This document shows positions 1 through 8,716 of a stretch of 64,000 nt of DNA, piece by piece. Numbering within the stretch: position 1 is the first letter of the stretch; each line of letters starts with the position of its first letter. The position numbers and the translations under genes are program-made. Where the stretch lies: NCBI RefSeq assembly GCF_000019085.1, contig NC_010321.1, positions 1,062,501 to 1,126,500 on the forward strand, given 5' to 3'. The notes under the pieces were generated by a model. The model was not told the DNA's origin. It saw only the letters and a list, made by a program, of their open reading frames with translations, and did not search any database. Source of the stretch: Thermoanaerobacter pseudethanolicus ATCC 33223 (GTDB lineage Bacteria; Bacillota; Thermoanaerobacteria; Thermoanaerobacterales; Thermoanaerobacteraceae).

Positions 1-1
1 G

Positions 2-2086
2 AATAATTTTTGGGAAGAGGTAAGAGAAAACGCGCAAAAGTATGGTAAAGAAGTTACAGATATTTTTTACCCAGGAAATAAATGGGACATAAAAAATCAG
101 GCTGTGATTTGTAAACTTGTGGACAGTTCAAAAATCGGTGTAAATATTAATCACAGTTTTATCATAACACCCCAAAAAACAGTGTCTTTTGTATGTGGAG
201 TAGGGGAAAATGTCAAAAGACTTGTAAAAAAATCAGTCTGTGACGATTGTGAAGCAAAAGATTGTATTTATAGAAATGTTCCCGGTGAATCTAAATATAA
301 AGTGACTGTACATTTTAGTAGTAATACAAAAGTTATTGAAGCAAATGAAGGAGAAAATTTGTTTCATATTCTTGTAAGAAATGGAATAGGACTTAACAAT
401 TTTTGTGGTGGTAGTCGGATCTGTGGTCAATGTAAAGTTATATTAAATGAGGAACTTGATATCTCTGATGATGAAAAATACTTTTTGACAGATAAAGAAA
501 TAAAAAACAATGTTCGGCTTGCGTGTTTTGTTGAGATAGATAGGGATTTAGAGGTCAAAGTACTTTCTGAAGAGCAAAAAGCAAAGATATTGACGAAAGA
601 AAATAATTTGTTAAGTATTGAGTCACACCCTCGCATAAAAACTTCTACAGTAGATATTAGAAGACCAACTTTAAACGACCAAAGAGACTATGTTAAAAGA
701 ATTAAAGAGGCTGTGGGTGGAGAAATAGAAATTCCTTTAGAGCTTTTAAGTAATCTTCCTGAAGTTTTAGAAGAAAATGATTATAAGGTAAATATTACTA
801 TTAGAAAAAATGAAATAATTTCTATTAAAAAAGCTGCTTCAAAACAATACAACTATGGTATAGCATTAGATATAGGAACTACTACTATTGCTGCTTATTT
901 GTATGACTTAGATGAAGGTAAGGAAGTAGATGTGTATTCATGTTTAAATCCACAGAGAACTTTTGGGGCTGATGTTATAACGAGAATAACTTATAGTATT
1001 TCTAATTCTCAAGGATTATATCAGTTGCATTCAGCTCTAATAAATAAAATAAATGAGATTGTAGAAGAGTTTTGTGTAAAAAATTCCATAGACAAAAGCG
1101 ATATACATGAAATTGTGGCAGTGGGTAATCCTACAATGATACATTTTCTTTTAAATGTATCTTCCAAGAATATAGCAGTATCTCCGTATGTGCCGACTTT
1201 TACCTCAAAGATAGAAGTAAAAGCAAAAGAAATTGGCATAAACATAAACAAGGAAGGATACGTAATAACATTACCGCTTATATCTTCTTATGTAGGAGCA
1301 GATACTGTGGCAGCGGTTTTGGCAAACAAAATTGACCAATCTCAGGAACTATGTTTGCTTGTAGACATAGGAACCAACGGCGAAATGGTATTGGGGAATA
1401 AAGATAACCTTATTGCTTCTTCGGCAGCAGCAGGCCCTGCTTTTGAAGGAGCAGGAATAACTTTTGGACTAAATGGCGTAGAAGGAGCTATAGACCATGT
1501 AGATTTTAGTAAAAGACCTTTTTATACTACAATAGGGAATAAAAAAGCTAAAGGAATATGTGGCTCCGGTATTGTAGATATTATTTCTGAACTTTTGAAG
1601 TACGGCATTGTTGATATTACTGGCAGATTTTTGTCTAAAGAAGAAGTTAAAAATGTACCTGTTGATATTGCAGAAAGGATAACTGTTTACAAAGGTGAAC
1701 CGGCATTTTTGATAGAAGATGGAATATATGTGACACAAAAAGATATAAGGCAAATACAACTGGCAAAAAGTGCCATACTTGCTGGCATTAACATCATGAT
1801 AAAAGAAATGGGCATTGATGTAAATGAAATAAAAAAAGTTTTTTTGGCAGGAGGATTTGGAAATTATATTCTTCCTGCGAGTGCAATAGCAATTGGGCTT
1901 TTACCAAAGGAACTTCAAGGCAAAATCCTTCAAGTAGGCAATAGTGCTGGAGTTGGTGCGATAATGGCATTGCTTTCTGATAAAGAATTGGAAAGAGCTA
2001 TACATCTACAAAGTAAAATAAGCTATATAGAACTATCAACTCATGAAGATTTTCAAAATGAATTTGTAAAAGGAATGTATTTTTAA
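2..2086 (+). CDS. Corrinoid-protein reductive activator (RACE/DUF4445) with N-terminal MetH-activation-like region; 5' truncated
   Basis: The frame is open to the left edge, so the true start lies outside the window; an internal GTG at 104 is not a convincing start. Counting from base 2, the first ~90 residues resemble the end of a B12-dependent methionine synthase activation domain (a PG..W..Q pattern, a KIGV stretch, then a C-x2-C-x4-C-IYR cluster). A plant-type [2Fe-2S] ferredoxin domain follows, with Cys135, Cys141, Cys144 and Cys175. The rest is the ASKHA-fold DUF4445 ATPase, with glycine-rich phosphate loops such as ALDIGTTT, LVDIGTNGE and FLAGGFGN. RACE proteins use ATP to drive low-potential electrons onto inactive cob(II)alamin. 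Inferred role: reactivation of methionine synthase or a corrinoid methyltransferase. The upstream partner cannot be seen. Confidence 0.85.
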   Translation, partial: NNFWEEVRENAQKYGKEVTDIFYPGNKWDIKNQAVICKLVDSSKIGVNINHSFIITPQKTVSFVCGVGENVKRLVKKSVCDDCEAKDCIYRNVPGESKYKVTVHFSSNTKVIEANEGENLFHILVRNGIGLNNFCGGSRICGQCKVILNEELDISDDEKYFLTDKEIKNNVRLACFVEIDRDLEVKVLSEEQKAKILTKENNLLSIESHPRIKTSTVDIRRPTLNDQRDYVKRIKEAVGGEIEIPLELLSNLPEVLEENDYKVNITIRKNEIISIKKAASKQYNYGIALDIGTTTIAAYLYDLDEGKEVDVYSCLNPQRTFGADVITRITYSISNSQGLYQLHSALINKINEIVEEFCVKNSIDKSDIHEIVAVGNPTMIHFLLNVSSKNIAVSPYVPTFTSKIEVKAKEIGININKEGYVITLPLISSYVGADTVAAVLANKIDQSQELCLLVDIGTNGEMVLGNKDNLIASSAAAGPAFEGAGITFGLNGVEGAIDHVDFSKRPFYTTIGNKKAKGICGSGIVDIISELLKYGIVDITGRFLSKEEVKNVPVDIAERITVYKGEPAFLIEDGIYVTQKDIRQIQLAKSAILAGINIMIKEMGIDVNEIKKVFLAGGFGNYILPASAIAIGLLPKELQGKILQVGNSAGVGAIMALLSDKELERAIHLQSKISYIELSTHEDFQNEFVKGMYF

Positions 2087-2146
2087 TAAAAGTGGAAATT
2101 AGAATATAAAAAATGTATGGAAATTATAACAAAGGAGTGTTTACAG

Positions 2147-3847
2147 ATGACAAAAGAATACCTTAAGAAAAAGCTTGATAAAATAGATGGAAAGGGGTAT
2201 AAAGCTTACAAAGACCTTGAAGGAGAATATGAGTTTGAAAAATTTATACTGTATATTGACCATGTTCAGGGAGACCCTTTTGCACCTCCTTCAAGGATAA
2301 GGGTTAAAGTGCCTCAAAATATAGCTGATTTTGAGTTTTCCATGTATAACAATCCCTCAAGGCAAGTTGCTTTAGAAGATTTTTTGACAAGGTCAGTTTT
2401 TGAAGTTATAAAAAGGTTGCCTTCTTTAAAAGGTACAGGACATAGTGGGGATATTTACATAGACAAAGGTGGTCAACAAATAATTAAAAGAAGTGCAATG
2501 GTAGTTAACAAAGATTATGTAGAAGCAAGATTGAGCATAGGACTTCCTGCTTTTGGTAGACGAATAAATAGCAGTGGTGCCCAAAGAATATTTCTTGAAT
2601 TTTTACCTCAAATTGTAGAAAAAAGTCTTTTAAAAAAGAGCCTCGACGTACAAGATATATGGCTATGGGTTGAGACAGTGGAAGACCAAGATTACCTTAG
2701 AAGTCAACTAAAAGAGAGAGGGCTTGTGGCTTTTGTGGCTGATGGTGCGATTCTTCCTAGAGAAAGCGGCATAAGTGATAGACCTTTAAAAGGCGGTAAT
2801 GTAGTACCTTTTGAGTCGCCGGATAGCTTGAGGATTAAGTTTCAACTTCCAAATCGAGGAGAGATAACGGGGATGGGAATACCCGAAGGAGTTACGCTTA
2901 TTGTGGGCGGCGGTTATCACGGCAAGTCTACCTTGTTACAAGCTATTCAAAAAGGGGTATACAATCACATACCAGGTGATGGCAGAGAGTTTGTTATAAC
3001 TGTAGCTGATGCAGTAAAAATAAGAGCAGAGGATGGCAGAAGGATAGAAAAAGTAGACATAAGTCCTTTTATAAATAATTTGCCAAATAACGTAGATACC
3101 ACAAGGTTTACTACCGAAAATGCCAGTGGCAGTACTTCTCAAGCAGCAAATATTATTGAGGCGATAGAAATAGGCACTAGCTTACTGCTTTTGGACGAAG
3201 ATACTTCAGCTACTAATTTTATGATAAGGGATGCGAGGATGCAAAAACTGATTGCAAAAAAAGAAGAACCTATAACTCCTTTTATTGATAGAGTAAAACA
3301 GCTATATAAAGATAATGGCATTTCTACGATTTTAGTTATGGGTGGCAGTGGAGATTATTTTGATGTTGCAAATTGCGTAATTAAAATGCACAACTATAGA
3401 CCTTATGATGTGACACAAGAGGCAAAGAAAATTGCTGAACAATTTAAAACAAATAGGGAAGTTGAGGGAAATAATGAGCCTATAGTTATAAAACCAAGAA
3501 TTCCTCTTAAAAAAGGGCTTGAGGTAAAAGGCAAAAAGATAAAGTCAAAAGATGAGGATACTATTAGATTTGGATACCAAGAAATCGAATTGGATTATGT
3601 GGAACAATTAGTAGACAAAAGTCAAACAAATGCAATAGGGGAGATAATACGCTATATTGCTAGTAAATATGTAGATGAAAAAAGCAGTATAAAGGAAATA
3701 TTAAAAAAGGTATATAAGGATATATACGAAAAAGGACTGGACGAGGTATCTTCTTTTTATGGTAAGCATCCGGGCAATTTGGCATTGCCAAGACTTCAGG
3801 AAGTAGCTGCTGCATTAAATAGGTTGCGAAGCTTTACTGTAAAATAA
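2147..3847 (+). CDS. Predicted ABC-class ATPase (COG3044), function unknown
   Basis: A 566-residue soluble protein. The start is set at ATG 2147 because AAAGGAG lies 9 bases upstream; the in-frame ATG at 2117 has no ribosome site. A Walker A loop (GGGYHGKST) lies near residue 254 and a Walker B strand (SLLLLDEDTSA) near residue 345. The region after Walker A looks ABC-like but there is no ordinary LSGGQ signature and no membrane segment. This matches the COG3044 family of stand-alone ATPases, whose role is not established. It follows the RACE gene by 60 bases and may be cotranscribed with it. No promoter is visible in that gap. Confidence 0.85.
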   Translation: MTKEYLKKKLDKIDGKGYKAYKDLEGEYEFEKFILYIDHVQGDPFAPPSRIRVKVPQNIADFEFSMYNNPSRQVALEDFLTRSVFEVIKRLPSLKGTGHSGDIYIDKGGQQIIKRSAMVVNKDYVEARLSIGLPAFGRRINSSGAQRIFLEFLPQIVEKSLLKKSLDVQDIWLWVETVEDQDYLRSQLKERGLVAFVADGAILPRESGISDRPLKGGNVVPFESPDSLRIKFQLPNRGEITGMGIPEGVTLIVGGGYHGKSTLLQAIQKGVYNHIPGDGREFVITVADAVKIRAEDGRRIEKVDISPFINNLPNNVDTTRFTTENASGSTSQAANIIEAIEIGTSLLLLDEDTSATNFMIRDARMQKLIAKKEEPITPFIDRVKQLYKDNGISTILVMGGSGDYFDVANCVIKMHNYRPYDVTQEAKKIAEQFKTNREVEGNNEPIVIKPRIPLKKGLEVKGKKIKSKDEDTIRFGYQEIELDYVEQLVDKSQTNAIGEIIRYIASKYVDEKSSIKEILKKVYKDIYEKGLDEVSSFYGKHPGNLALPRLQEVAAALNRLRSFTVK

Positions 3848-3886
3848 AAATAACCTCCCCAGCAACACCGAACTCGCTTGAGGAGG
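3843..3886 (-). terminator. Probable terminator downstream of tRNA-Leu
   Basis: Read on the minus strand, CCTCC (3886-3882) pairs with GGAGG (3858-3854) and is followed by a T-rich run ending near 3843. The loop is long and only partly structured, so this is a moderate call. Confidence 0.45.
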
Positions 3887-3905
3887 CTAATCCTTCATTT
3901 CTAAT

Positions 3906-3994
<89 letters not shown>

Positions 3995-4011
3995 GAGTTA
4001 TTACATTTGAT

Positions 4012-4040
4012 ATATTATCACAGGTCAGTAAAAAATTCAA
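4012..4040 (-). promoter_or_regulatory. Sigma-A-type promoter of tRNA-Leu
   Basis: On the minus strand TTGAAT (4040-4035) is followed after exactly 17 bases by TAATAT (4017-4012), about 18 bases before the 5' end of the tRNA. Confidence 0.65.
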
Positions 4041-4165
4041 TACCCTTTTTATATTTTTGTGTAGGTGTTTTTATTTGTAATCTATTCAAATTCGACATTA
4101 TTTTTTAAAAGCCTTCTTATTTTCAACATATGGAAGAATTTTCTACGGAGATTTTTTTAAAAAAA

Positions 4166-4195
4166 GCAGGATTTTTAATGATTAGTGTAGAATAT
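4166..4195 (+). promoter_or_regulatory. Sigma-H-like promoter of the SpoIID/LytB gene
   Basis: GCAGGATTT, 12 bases, then GTAGAATAT. This fits the Bacillus sigma-H consensus RNAGGAWWW / RNNGAATWW with 11-12 base spacing. It would give a 5' leader of about 160 bases. The remainder of the 3995-4362 gap holds only the tRNA promoter and the hairpin listed next. Confidence 0.55.
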
Positions 4196-4316
4196 TAGGT
4201 TATGTAAAGAACGCAGGAATACTTAGTAAAGTATTTTAAAAAGATGACGATATAACTTATTGGATTGGTGTCTCTTACTTTATATACATAATCTAAAAAA
4301 ACGTAATTTTTAATGT

Positions 4317-4342
4317 CTTCCTAAGTTGAAACACTTGGGAAG
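4317..4342 (+). other. Leader hairpin just upstream of a ribosome binding site
   Basis: CTTCCTAAG (4317-4325) pairs with CTTGGGAAG (4334-4342) with one G-T pair and an 8-base loop. It has no T-run, so it is not a terminator. It sits directly before the GGGAGAGGAG ribosome site of the gene at 4363 and may protect or modulate that leader. Confidence 0.4.
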
Positions 4343-4362
4343 AAGGGAGAGGAGAAGCTATA

Positions 4363-6651
4363 ATGAATAACAAAAAAGTAATTAGCGTTTTACTTTCTTC
4401 AACTTTAGTTTTGTCATTAGCTAATAGTGCTTATGCTGCTACAATTTTAAAGTATGGAATGCGCAGCCCAGAAGTTAGGCATCTACAGCAAAATCTCAAT
4501 AAGGCAGGTTACTTTGTTACTGCTAATCCTACTGATTATTTTGGACCAGCTACTAAGAATGCTGTTATGCGTTTGCAGAAGGATTATAATTTAGTACCGG
4601 ATGGTATTTATGGGCCGTTAACAGAAAAAGCTCTTATGGATAAATTAAATGCTATTTCTAAGGCAACAACTCAAACTTCTAATACTTCACTGCAAACTCA
4701 AAGTACAGTGACAAGGACTTTGAAGTATGGAATGCAAGGGAACGATGTAAAAGAGCTTCAAAATGCTCTTGCAAAATTAGGATATTTTAATACTACACCG
4801 ACAGGCTATTTTGGTTCGATAACACGGGATGCAGTTATAAAATTTCAAAAGGCAAATAATTTGACTCCGGATGGAATTGTGGGACCTCTCACACAAAAAG
4901 CTATTTCGGAGAAGTTAAATGTAAGTTTACCTTCCAGAGGAGATGTAAATAGAAGTACTAACACGACACAGAACTCCAGCAATTCAAACCAAACTCAAAG
5001 TACAGTGACAAGGACTTTGAAGTATGGAATGCAAGGGAACGATGTAAAAGAGCTTCAAAATGCTCTTGCAAAATTAGGATATTTTAATACTACACCGACA
5101 GGCTATTTTGGTTCGATAACACGGGATGCAGTTATAAAATTTCAAAAGGCAAATAATTTGACTCCGGATGGAATTGTGGGACCTCTCACACAAAAAGCAA
5201 TACAAGGTTTATTGGCTGGAAAAGACCAGCAAGCATCTCAACCTACAGACTCACCAAAAATTCAGTATCCCAGTGGGTTTTCAAGGAATATGAAAAAAGG
5301 GGATACTGGCGATGATGTAAAATTATTACAAACATTACTTAAGGAAATAGGCTATTATACAAAAGATATTACAGGAACTTATGATGATAATACATTAAAT
5401 GCAGTAATGGATTTTCAAAAATATTATTCTTTAGCTGTTGACGGAATTGCTGGTATAAATACTATCACAAAAGTAATAGAAATAAACAATCAGGTGAAAG
5501 CTGTAAAAGGTTTTTATGTCCAAGGAAAAGGCGGATATGGCCATGGAGTGGGTATGACTCAATTTGGTGCAAAGGGTATGGCGGAACAAGAATATAAATA
5601 TGATGAGATAATTAAGTACTATTATACAGGTGTCAATATAGAAAAACGTAATACGGATAATGTTAATATCAAAGTAAAGATTTCTTTAGATTTAGGAAGT
5701 CCAGATATAAACATTACCAGCGACCAGCCGTATAGTGTAGTATACAAAACAAAAGATAACGTTACAGAACAAATAGTAGAAAACCAAATAGCGTGTCCAG
5801 CACAATCTACAACATCTTTCAAATATATGGATGGAAATATTGTAATTACCAATGATAAAGTAATAGATGATAGTACTCAACTTCCACAAACGATAGTAAG
5901 CATAGATGCTGTTAGAGTAATACCAAGTGACACGGGGGTACTGTCATACATAAATAAAGGTAATCCACTTCCTTATGCAGGCGAATTTAAGATATATCCA
6001 AATAATAGTTCTAAGAATTTGGATTTAATAAACATATTGCCTTTAGAAGAATATTTAAGAGGTGTAGTACCTGCAGAAATGCCTTCTTCTTGGCATGAAG
6101 AAGCTTTAAAAGCTCAAACATTAGCAGCCAGGACATACGCGTTAATACGGATTAGTGATAAAAAGATTTTTGATGTATATGATTCTACATTATCACAAGT
6201 ATATAAAGGACTTTCTGTAGTAAATGATAAGGTCGATAATTTGATAAAAGCTACTAAAGGTGAAGTTGTAACTTACAATGGTGGCTTAGCAGATACTGTG
6301 TACAGTGCATCTGCAGGAGGATATACAGTGGATTCGACTTTTGCATGGGGTGGTAGCGATGTTCCTTATCTAAAAGGAAAACCCGATCCTTATGATAATT
6401 CTAAATATGCTACATACTGGTGGAATGTAAATATTACAAGAGATCAAATATCGTCAGCATATCCTCAAGTAGGTGTTGTTTTAAATGTAGAGATTACAAA
6501 TAAGATGTTTGATAGGCCAGTAGAGCTCAAAATTACAGGAACAAAAGGTACTATTGTAGTAAAAAATAAAGATTTCAGAGATGCCATAGAAAAGGCCGTA
6601 GGTAAAAAGTTATTTATCTCAGAGTATTATACTATTAGTTTACAAAAATAA
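4363..6651 (+). CDS. Secreted SpoIID/LytB-domain protein with four peptidoglycan-binding repeats
   Basis: A 762-residue protein with a signal peptide ending near residue 26 (AYA). Four PG_binding_1 repeats follow at roughly 27-85, 119-175, 218-273 and 309-365, recognised by KYGM..DVK.LQ and DGI.GP.T. Repeats two and three are identical. The block GGYGHGVGMTQFGAKGMA at about 389-406 comes next. Only then comes the body of the SpoIID/LytB fold, with LEEYLRGVVPAEMPSSW and EALKAQTLAARTYA near 563-595, and the protein ends at a R-AIEKAVG...ISEYYTISL segment. In ordinary SpoIID the GHGVGMSQ block is C-terminal, so this domain looks circularly permuted. SpoIID enzymes are lytic transglycosylases acting on denuded glycan. 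Inferred role: wall remodelling during sporulation, in line with the sigma-H-like promoter. Confidence 0.88.
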   Translation: MNNKKVISVLLSSTLVLSLANSAYAATILKYGMRSPEVRHLQQNLNKAGYFVTANPTDYFGPATKNAVMRLQKDYNLVPDGIYGPLTEKALMDKLNAISKATTQTSNTSLQTQSTVTRTLKYGMQGNDVKELQNALAKLGYFNTTPTGYFGSITRDAVIKFQKANNLTPDGIVGPLTQKAISEKLNVSLPSRGDVNRSTNTTQNSSNSNQTQSTVTRTLKYGMQGNDVKELQNALAKLGYFNTTPTGYFGSITRDAVIKFQKANNLTPDGIVGPLTQKAIQGLLAGKDQQASQPTDSPKIQYPSGFSRNMKKGDTGDDVKLLQTLLKEIGYYTKDITGTYDDNTLNAVMDFQKYYSLAVDGIAGINTITKVIEINNQVKAVKGFYVQGKGGYGHGVGMTQFGAKGMAEQEYKYDEIIKYYYTGVNIEKRNTDNVNIKVKISLDLGSPDINITSDQPYSVVYKTKDNVTEQIVENQIACPAQSTTSFKYMDGNIVITNDKVIDDSTQLPQTIVSIDAVRVIPSDTGVLSYINKGNPLPYAGEFKIYPNNSSKNLDLINILPLEEYLRGVVPAEMPSSWHEEALKAQTLAARTYALIRISDKKIFDVYDSTLSQVYKGLSVVNDKVDNLIKATKGEVVTYNGGLADTVYSASAGGYTVDSTFAWGGSDVPYLKGKPDPYDNSKYATYWWNVNITRDQISSAYPQVGVVLNVEITNKMFDRPVELKITGTKGTIVVKNKDFRDAIEKAVGKKLFISEYYTISLQK
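4693..5198 (+). repeat. 209-bp perfect direct repeat inside the SpoIID/LytB gene
   Basis: Bases 4693-4901 and 4990-5198 are identical over 209 bp, offset by 297 bp, and each encodes one whole peptidoglycan-binding repeat. The linkers between copies differ. Silent positions are conserved too, so the duplication or gene conversion is recent. Confidence 0.95.
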
Positions 6652-6667
6652 AAAATAATATAAAGAG

Positions 6668-6703
6668 GGAGCCTTTTAAAATAGAAAGAAGGCTCCTTTT
6701 TAT
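6668..6703 (+). terminator. Terminator of the SpoIID/LytB gene
   Basis: GGAGCC (6668-6673) pairs with GGCTCC (6691-6696), the stem extends with AT and GT pairs, and a run of T follows. Confidence 0.8.
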
Positions 6704-6726
6704 CTGGAACCATAATTTAAAAAGAA

Positions 6727-6755
6727 TTGCTTTTTGTCTAAAAATAAAATATATT
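6727..6755 (+). promoter_or_regulatory. Possible sigma-A promoter of hflX
   Basis: TTGCTT, 17 bases, TATATT, ending 32 bases before the hflX start. Both boxes are imperfect. Confidence 0.4.
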
Positions 6756-6787
6756 ATAGTTACAAAGTTTTTTAGGCTGGTGATGTT

Positions 6788-8029
6788 ATGGAGGAATTAA
6801 ATAGAGAAGGATATAAAGAACGAGCTATTTTAGTAGGAATTGTTTCTACACCTGAATATGAGGAAAGTATGGAGGAATTAAAGGAGCTTGCTTTAACAGC
6901 TGGAGCTGAAGTAGTAGGAATAATGACACAAAAGCGCAATACAATTGACAAAGCTCACTATATTGGTAAAGGAAAGCTGGAAGAATTAAAATTCTTTGTT
7001 GAAAATCAAGAAGTTGACCTTGTCATTGTCAATGATGAACTTACCGGTACACAAATTAAAAATATAGAAGACTTTTTAAATGTAAAAGTTATTGATAGAA
7101 CAAATCTTATCCTTGATATATTTGCAAAAAGAGCAAAGTCAAGAGAAGGAATGTTACAAGTTGAATTAGCTCAATTAAAGTATCGCTTGCCCCGACTTGT
7201 AGGTCTTGGTGGACAACTTTCAAGATTAGGTGGTGGAATAGGTACAAGGGGTCCTGGTGAGACAAAATTAGAGACAGATAGAAGGCATATAAAGAATAGA
7301 ATAAAAGCGATAGAAAAGAAGTTAGAAGAAATAGAAAGGCATAGAAGTTTACAAAGGGAAAGGCGTAAGAAAAACCGTATTCCTGTGATAGCGATAGTAG
7401 GGTATACAAATGCAGGAAAATCCACGCTGCTTAATGCTTTAACTAATGCGGAAGTGTACGTAGAAGATAAATTATTTGCAACCCTTGACCCTACTGCGCG
7501 AAGACTTGTTTTGCCTTCAGGGAGAGAAGTGATTTTGATTGATACTGTAGGTTTTATTAGAAAATTGCCCCACGACCTAGTGGAAGCTTTTAAATCTACA
7601 TTGGAAGAGGCTAAATATGCAGATCTATTGCTTCATGTAATTGATGTGACTTCGCCAGATATGGAGGAAAAGATAAAGGTTGTAGAAAAGGTTCTTTCAG
7701 ATTTAGATGTTATTAATACTCCAAGAATAAATGTTTTTAATAAAATTGACCTTTTAGATGTAGTGCCAAAAGGGAATGAAAAAGAAATTTACATTTCTGC
7801 TAAAAACAAAATAGGACTTGATAAATTATTGCAGGCAATAGAAAAAGAGATTTTTAAAGACGTAGAAATAGTTAATTTCCTCCTGCCTTATGATAAAACC
7901 AAAGAATACAATTATTTAAAAGAAAAAACAAAAGTAATTGAAGAAAGTTATGATGAAAAAGGGATAATAATAAAAGCGGAGGTACAAAAAGAAACAAAAG
8001 AAAGATTTAAAGATTTTATCATCGTTTAA
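6788..8029 (+). CDS. hflX: GTPase HflX
   Basis: A 413-residue cytosolic GTPase of the Obg-HflX group. The N-terminal HflX domain carries GKGKLEEL and ends with the conserved GGQLSRLGGGIGTRGPGE loop near 140-158. The G domain has G1 GYTNAGKST near 204, G3 DTVGFI near 255 and G4 NKID near 318. HflX binds the large subunit and splits stalled or hibernating ribosomes after stress, heat in particular; this is family knowledge. The start ATG follows GGTGATGTT. The 3' end overlaps the convergent DUF3189 gene by 11 bases. Confidence 0.97.
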   Translation: MEELNREGYKERAILVGIVSTPEYEESMEELKELALTAGAEVVGIMTQKRNTIDKAHYIGKGKLEELKFFVENQEVDLVIVNDELTGTQIKNIEDFLNVKVIDRTNLILDIFAKRAKSREGMLQVELAQLKYRLPRLVGLGGQLSRLGGGIGTRGPGETKLETDRRHIKNRIKAIEKKLEEIERHRSLQRERRKKNRIPVIAIVGYTNAGKSTLLNALTNAEVYVEDKLFATLDPTARRLVLPSGREVILIDTVGFIRKLPHDLVEAFKSTLEEAKYADLLLHVIDVTSPDMEEKIKVVEKVLSDLDVINTPRINVFNKIDLLDVVPKGNEKEIYISAKNKIGLDKLLQAIEKEIFKDVEIVNFLLPYDKTKEYNYLKEKTKVIEESYDEKGIIIKAEVQKETKERFKDFIIV

Positions 8030-8501
8030 TAGCATTGTATTCTGCTTTTTCTTGAGCTTTTACATTTTTAACTATTTGAACAATTTTTTTATAAGCTTTT
8101 TGCGTACCATAAATGACTAAAGGCCTTCCTATAACAGGAAATTTTAAGGCTATAGAAGTAAATCCTCCAATCTTCATGATCCAATTGGTAGCAGCAGTAG
8201 TGTCAATTAACAGAAGACCTTCATTTGTGTTAAAAATATGATAATACAAATCTTTGAGAGCTGGTTCAATCAATTTTTTAGCATTTTTTACTCCCATAGA
8301 GTATATATTGTTTCCATACTCATCTGTGCCAATTGGGACAATGTGACCAGGGTCGTTTTGACCATTTAATTTATCAAACAAAGGTATGTTTTCTATTTCT
8401 TCTCGAGAGGGAATTTTGTCCATTGACAGTTTTCCGGTATGTATATAAGCGGCTATAACAGAAGTATGTGTTCCACCATAACAGTGATAAATTATATGCA
8501 T
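8019..8501 (-). CDS. DUF3189 family protein
   Basis: A 160-residue protein beginning with an HIIYHCYGGTHTSVIAA stretch that looks like a small nucleotide-like loop, followed by a central GHIVPIGTDEYGNNIYSMGV segment. These match the DUF3189 family found in spore-forming Firmicutes, which has no assigned function. There are no clear membrane segments or signal peptide. The gene is alone on the minus strand, with an AAGGAGAG ribosome site, and ends inside the tail of hflX. Confidence 0.75.
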   Translation of the reverse strand: MHIIYHCYGGTHTSVIAAYIHTGKLSMDKIPSREEIENIPLFDKLNGQNDPGHIVPIGTDEYGNNIYSMGVKNAKKLIEPALKDLYYHIFNTNEGLLLIDTTAATNWIMKIGGFTSIALKFPVIGRPLVIYGTQKAYKKIVQIVKNVKAQEKAEYNAIKR

Positions 8502-8653
8502 TTAAAACTCTCCTTCCTTGTTTTGTACATTAGATATTTTTTATTAATTTGAAGATTTTTATACTGGTAAATTAATTTTATGATGGGAAAATTAAATTTT
8601 GATGTATAATTGTGGAGATATGCGGAAAAATAAAAATAAAATTAAAAATTTGA

Positions 8654-8682
8654 GAAGGAATTTAAGAGTTTTTAAAGAATAT
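8654..8682 (+). promoter_or_regulatory. Sigma-H-like promoter of the Nudix gene
   Basis: GAAGGAATT, 11 bases, AAAGAATAT matches the sigma-H consensus at every fixed position. It ends 34 bases before the ATG at 8717. No good sigma-A pair is seen nearby. Confidence 0.5.
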
Positions 8683-8716
8683 TATATTAAGAGAAAAAAT
8701 AAAAATTTTAGGGGGC

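Noticed and set aside
4208-4236. Second sigma-H-like -35 (GCAGGAATA) after the first
   Set aside because: No GAAT element at 11-12 bases.
4100-4260. c-di-GMP or c-di-AMP riboswitch in the SpoIID/LytB leader
   Set aside because: The conserved cores of these riboswitches are not present.
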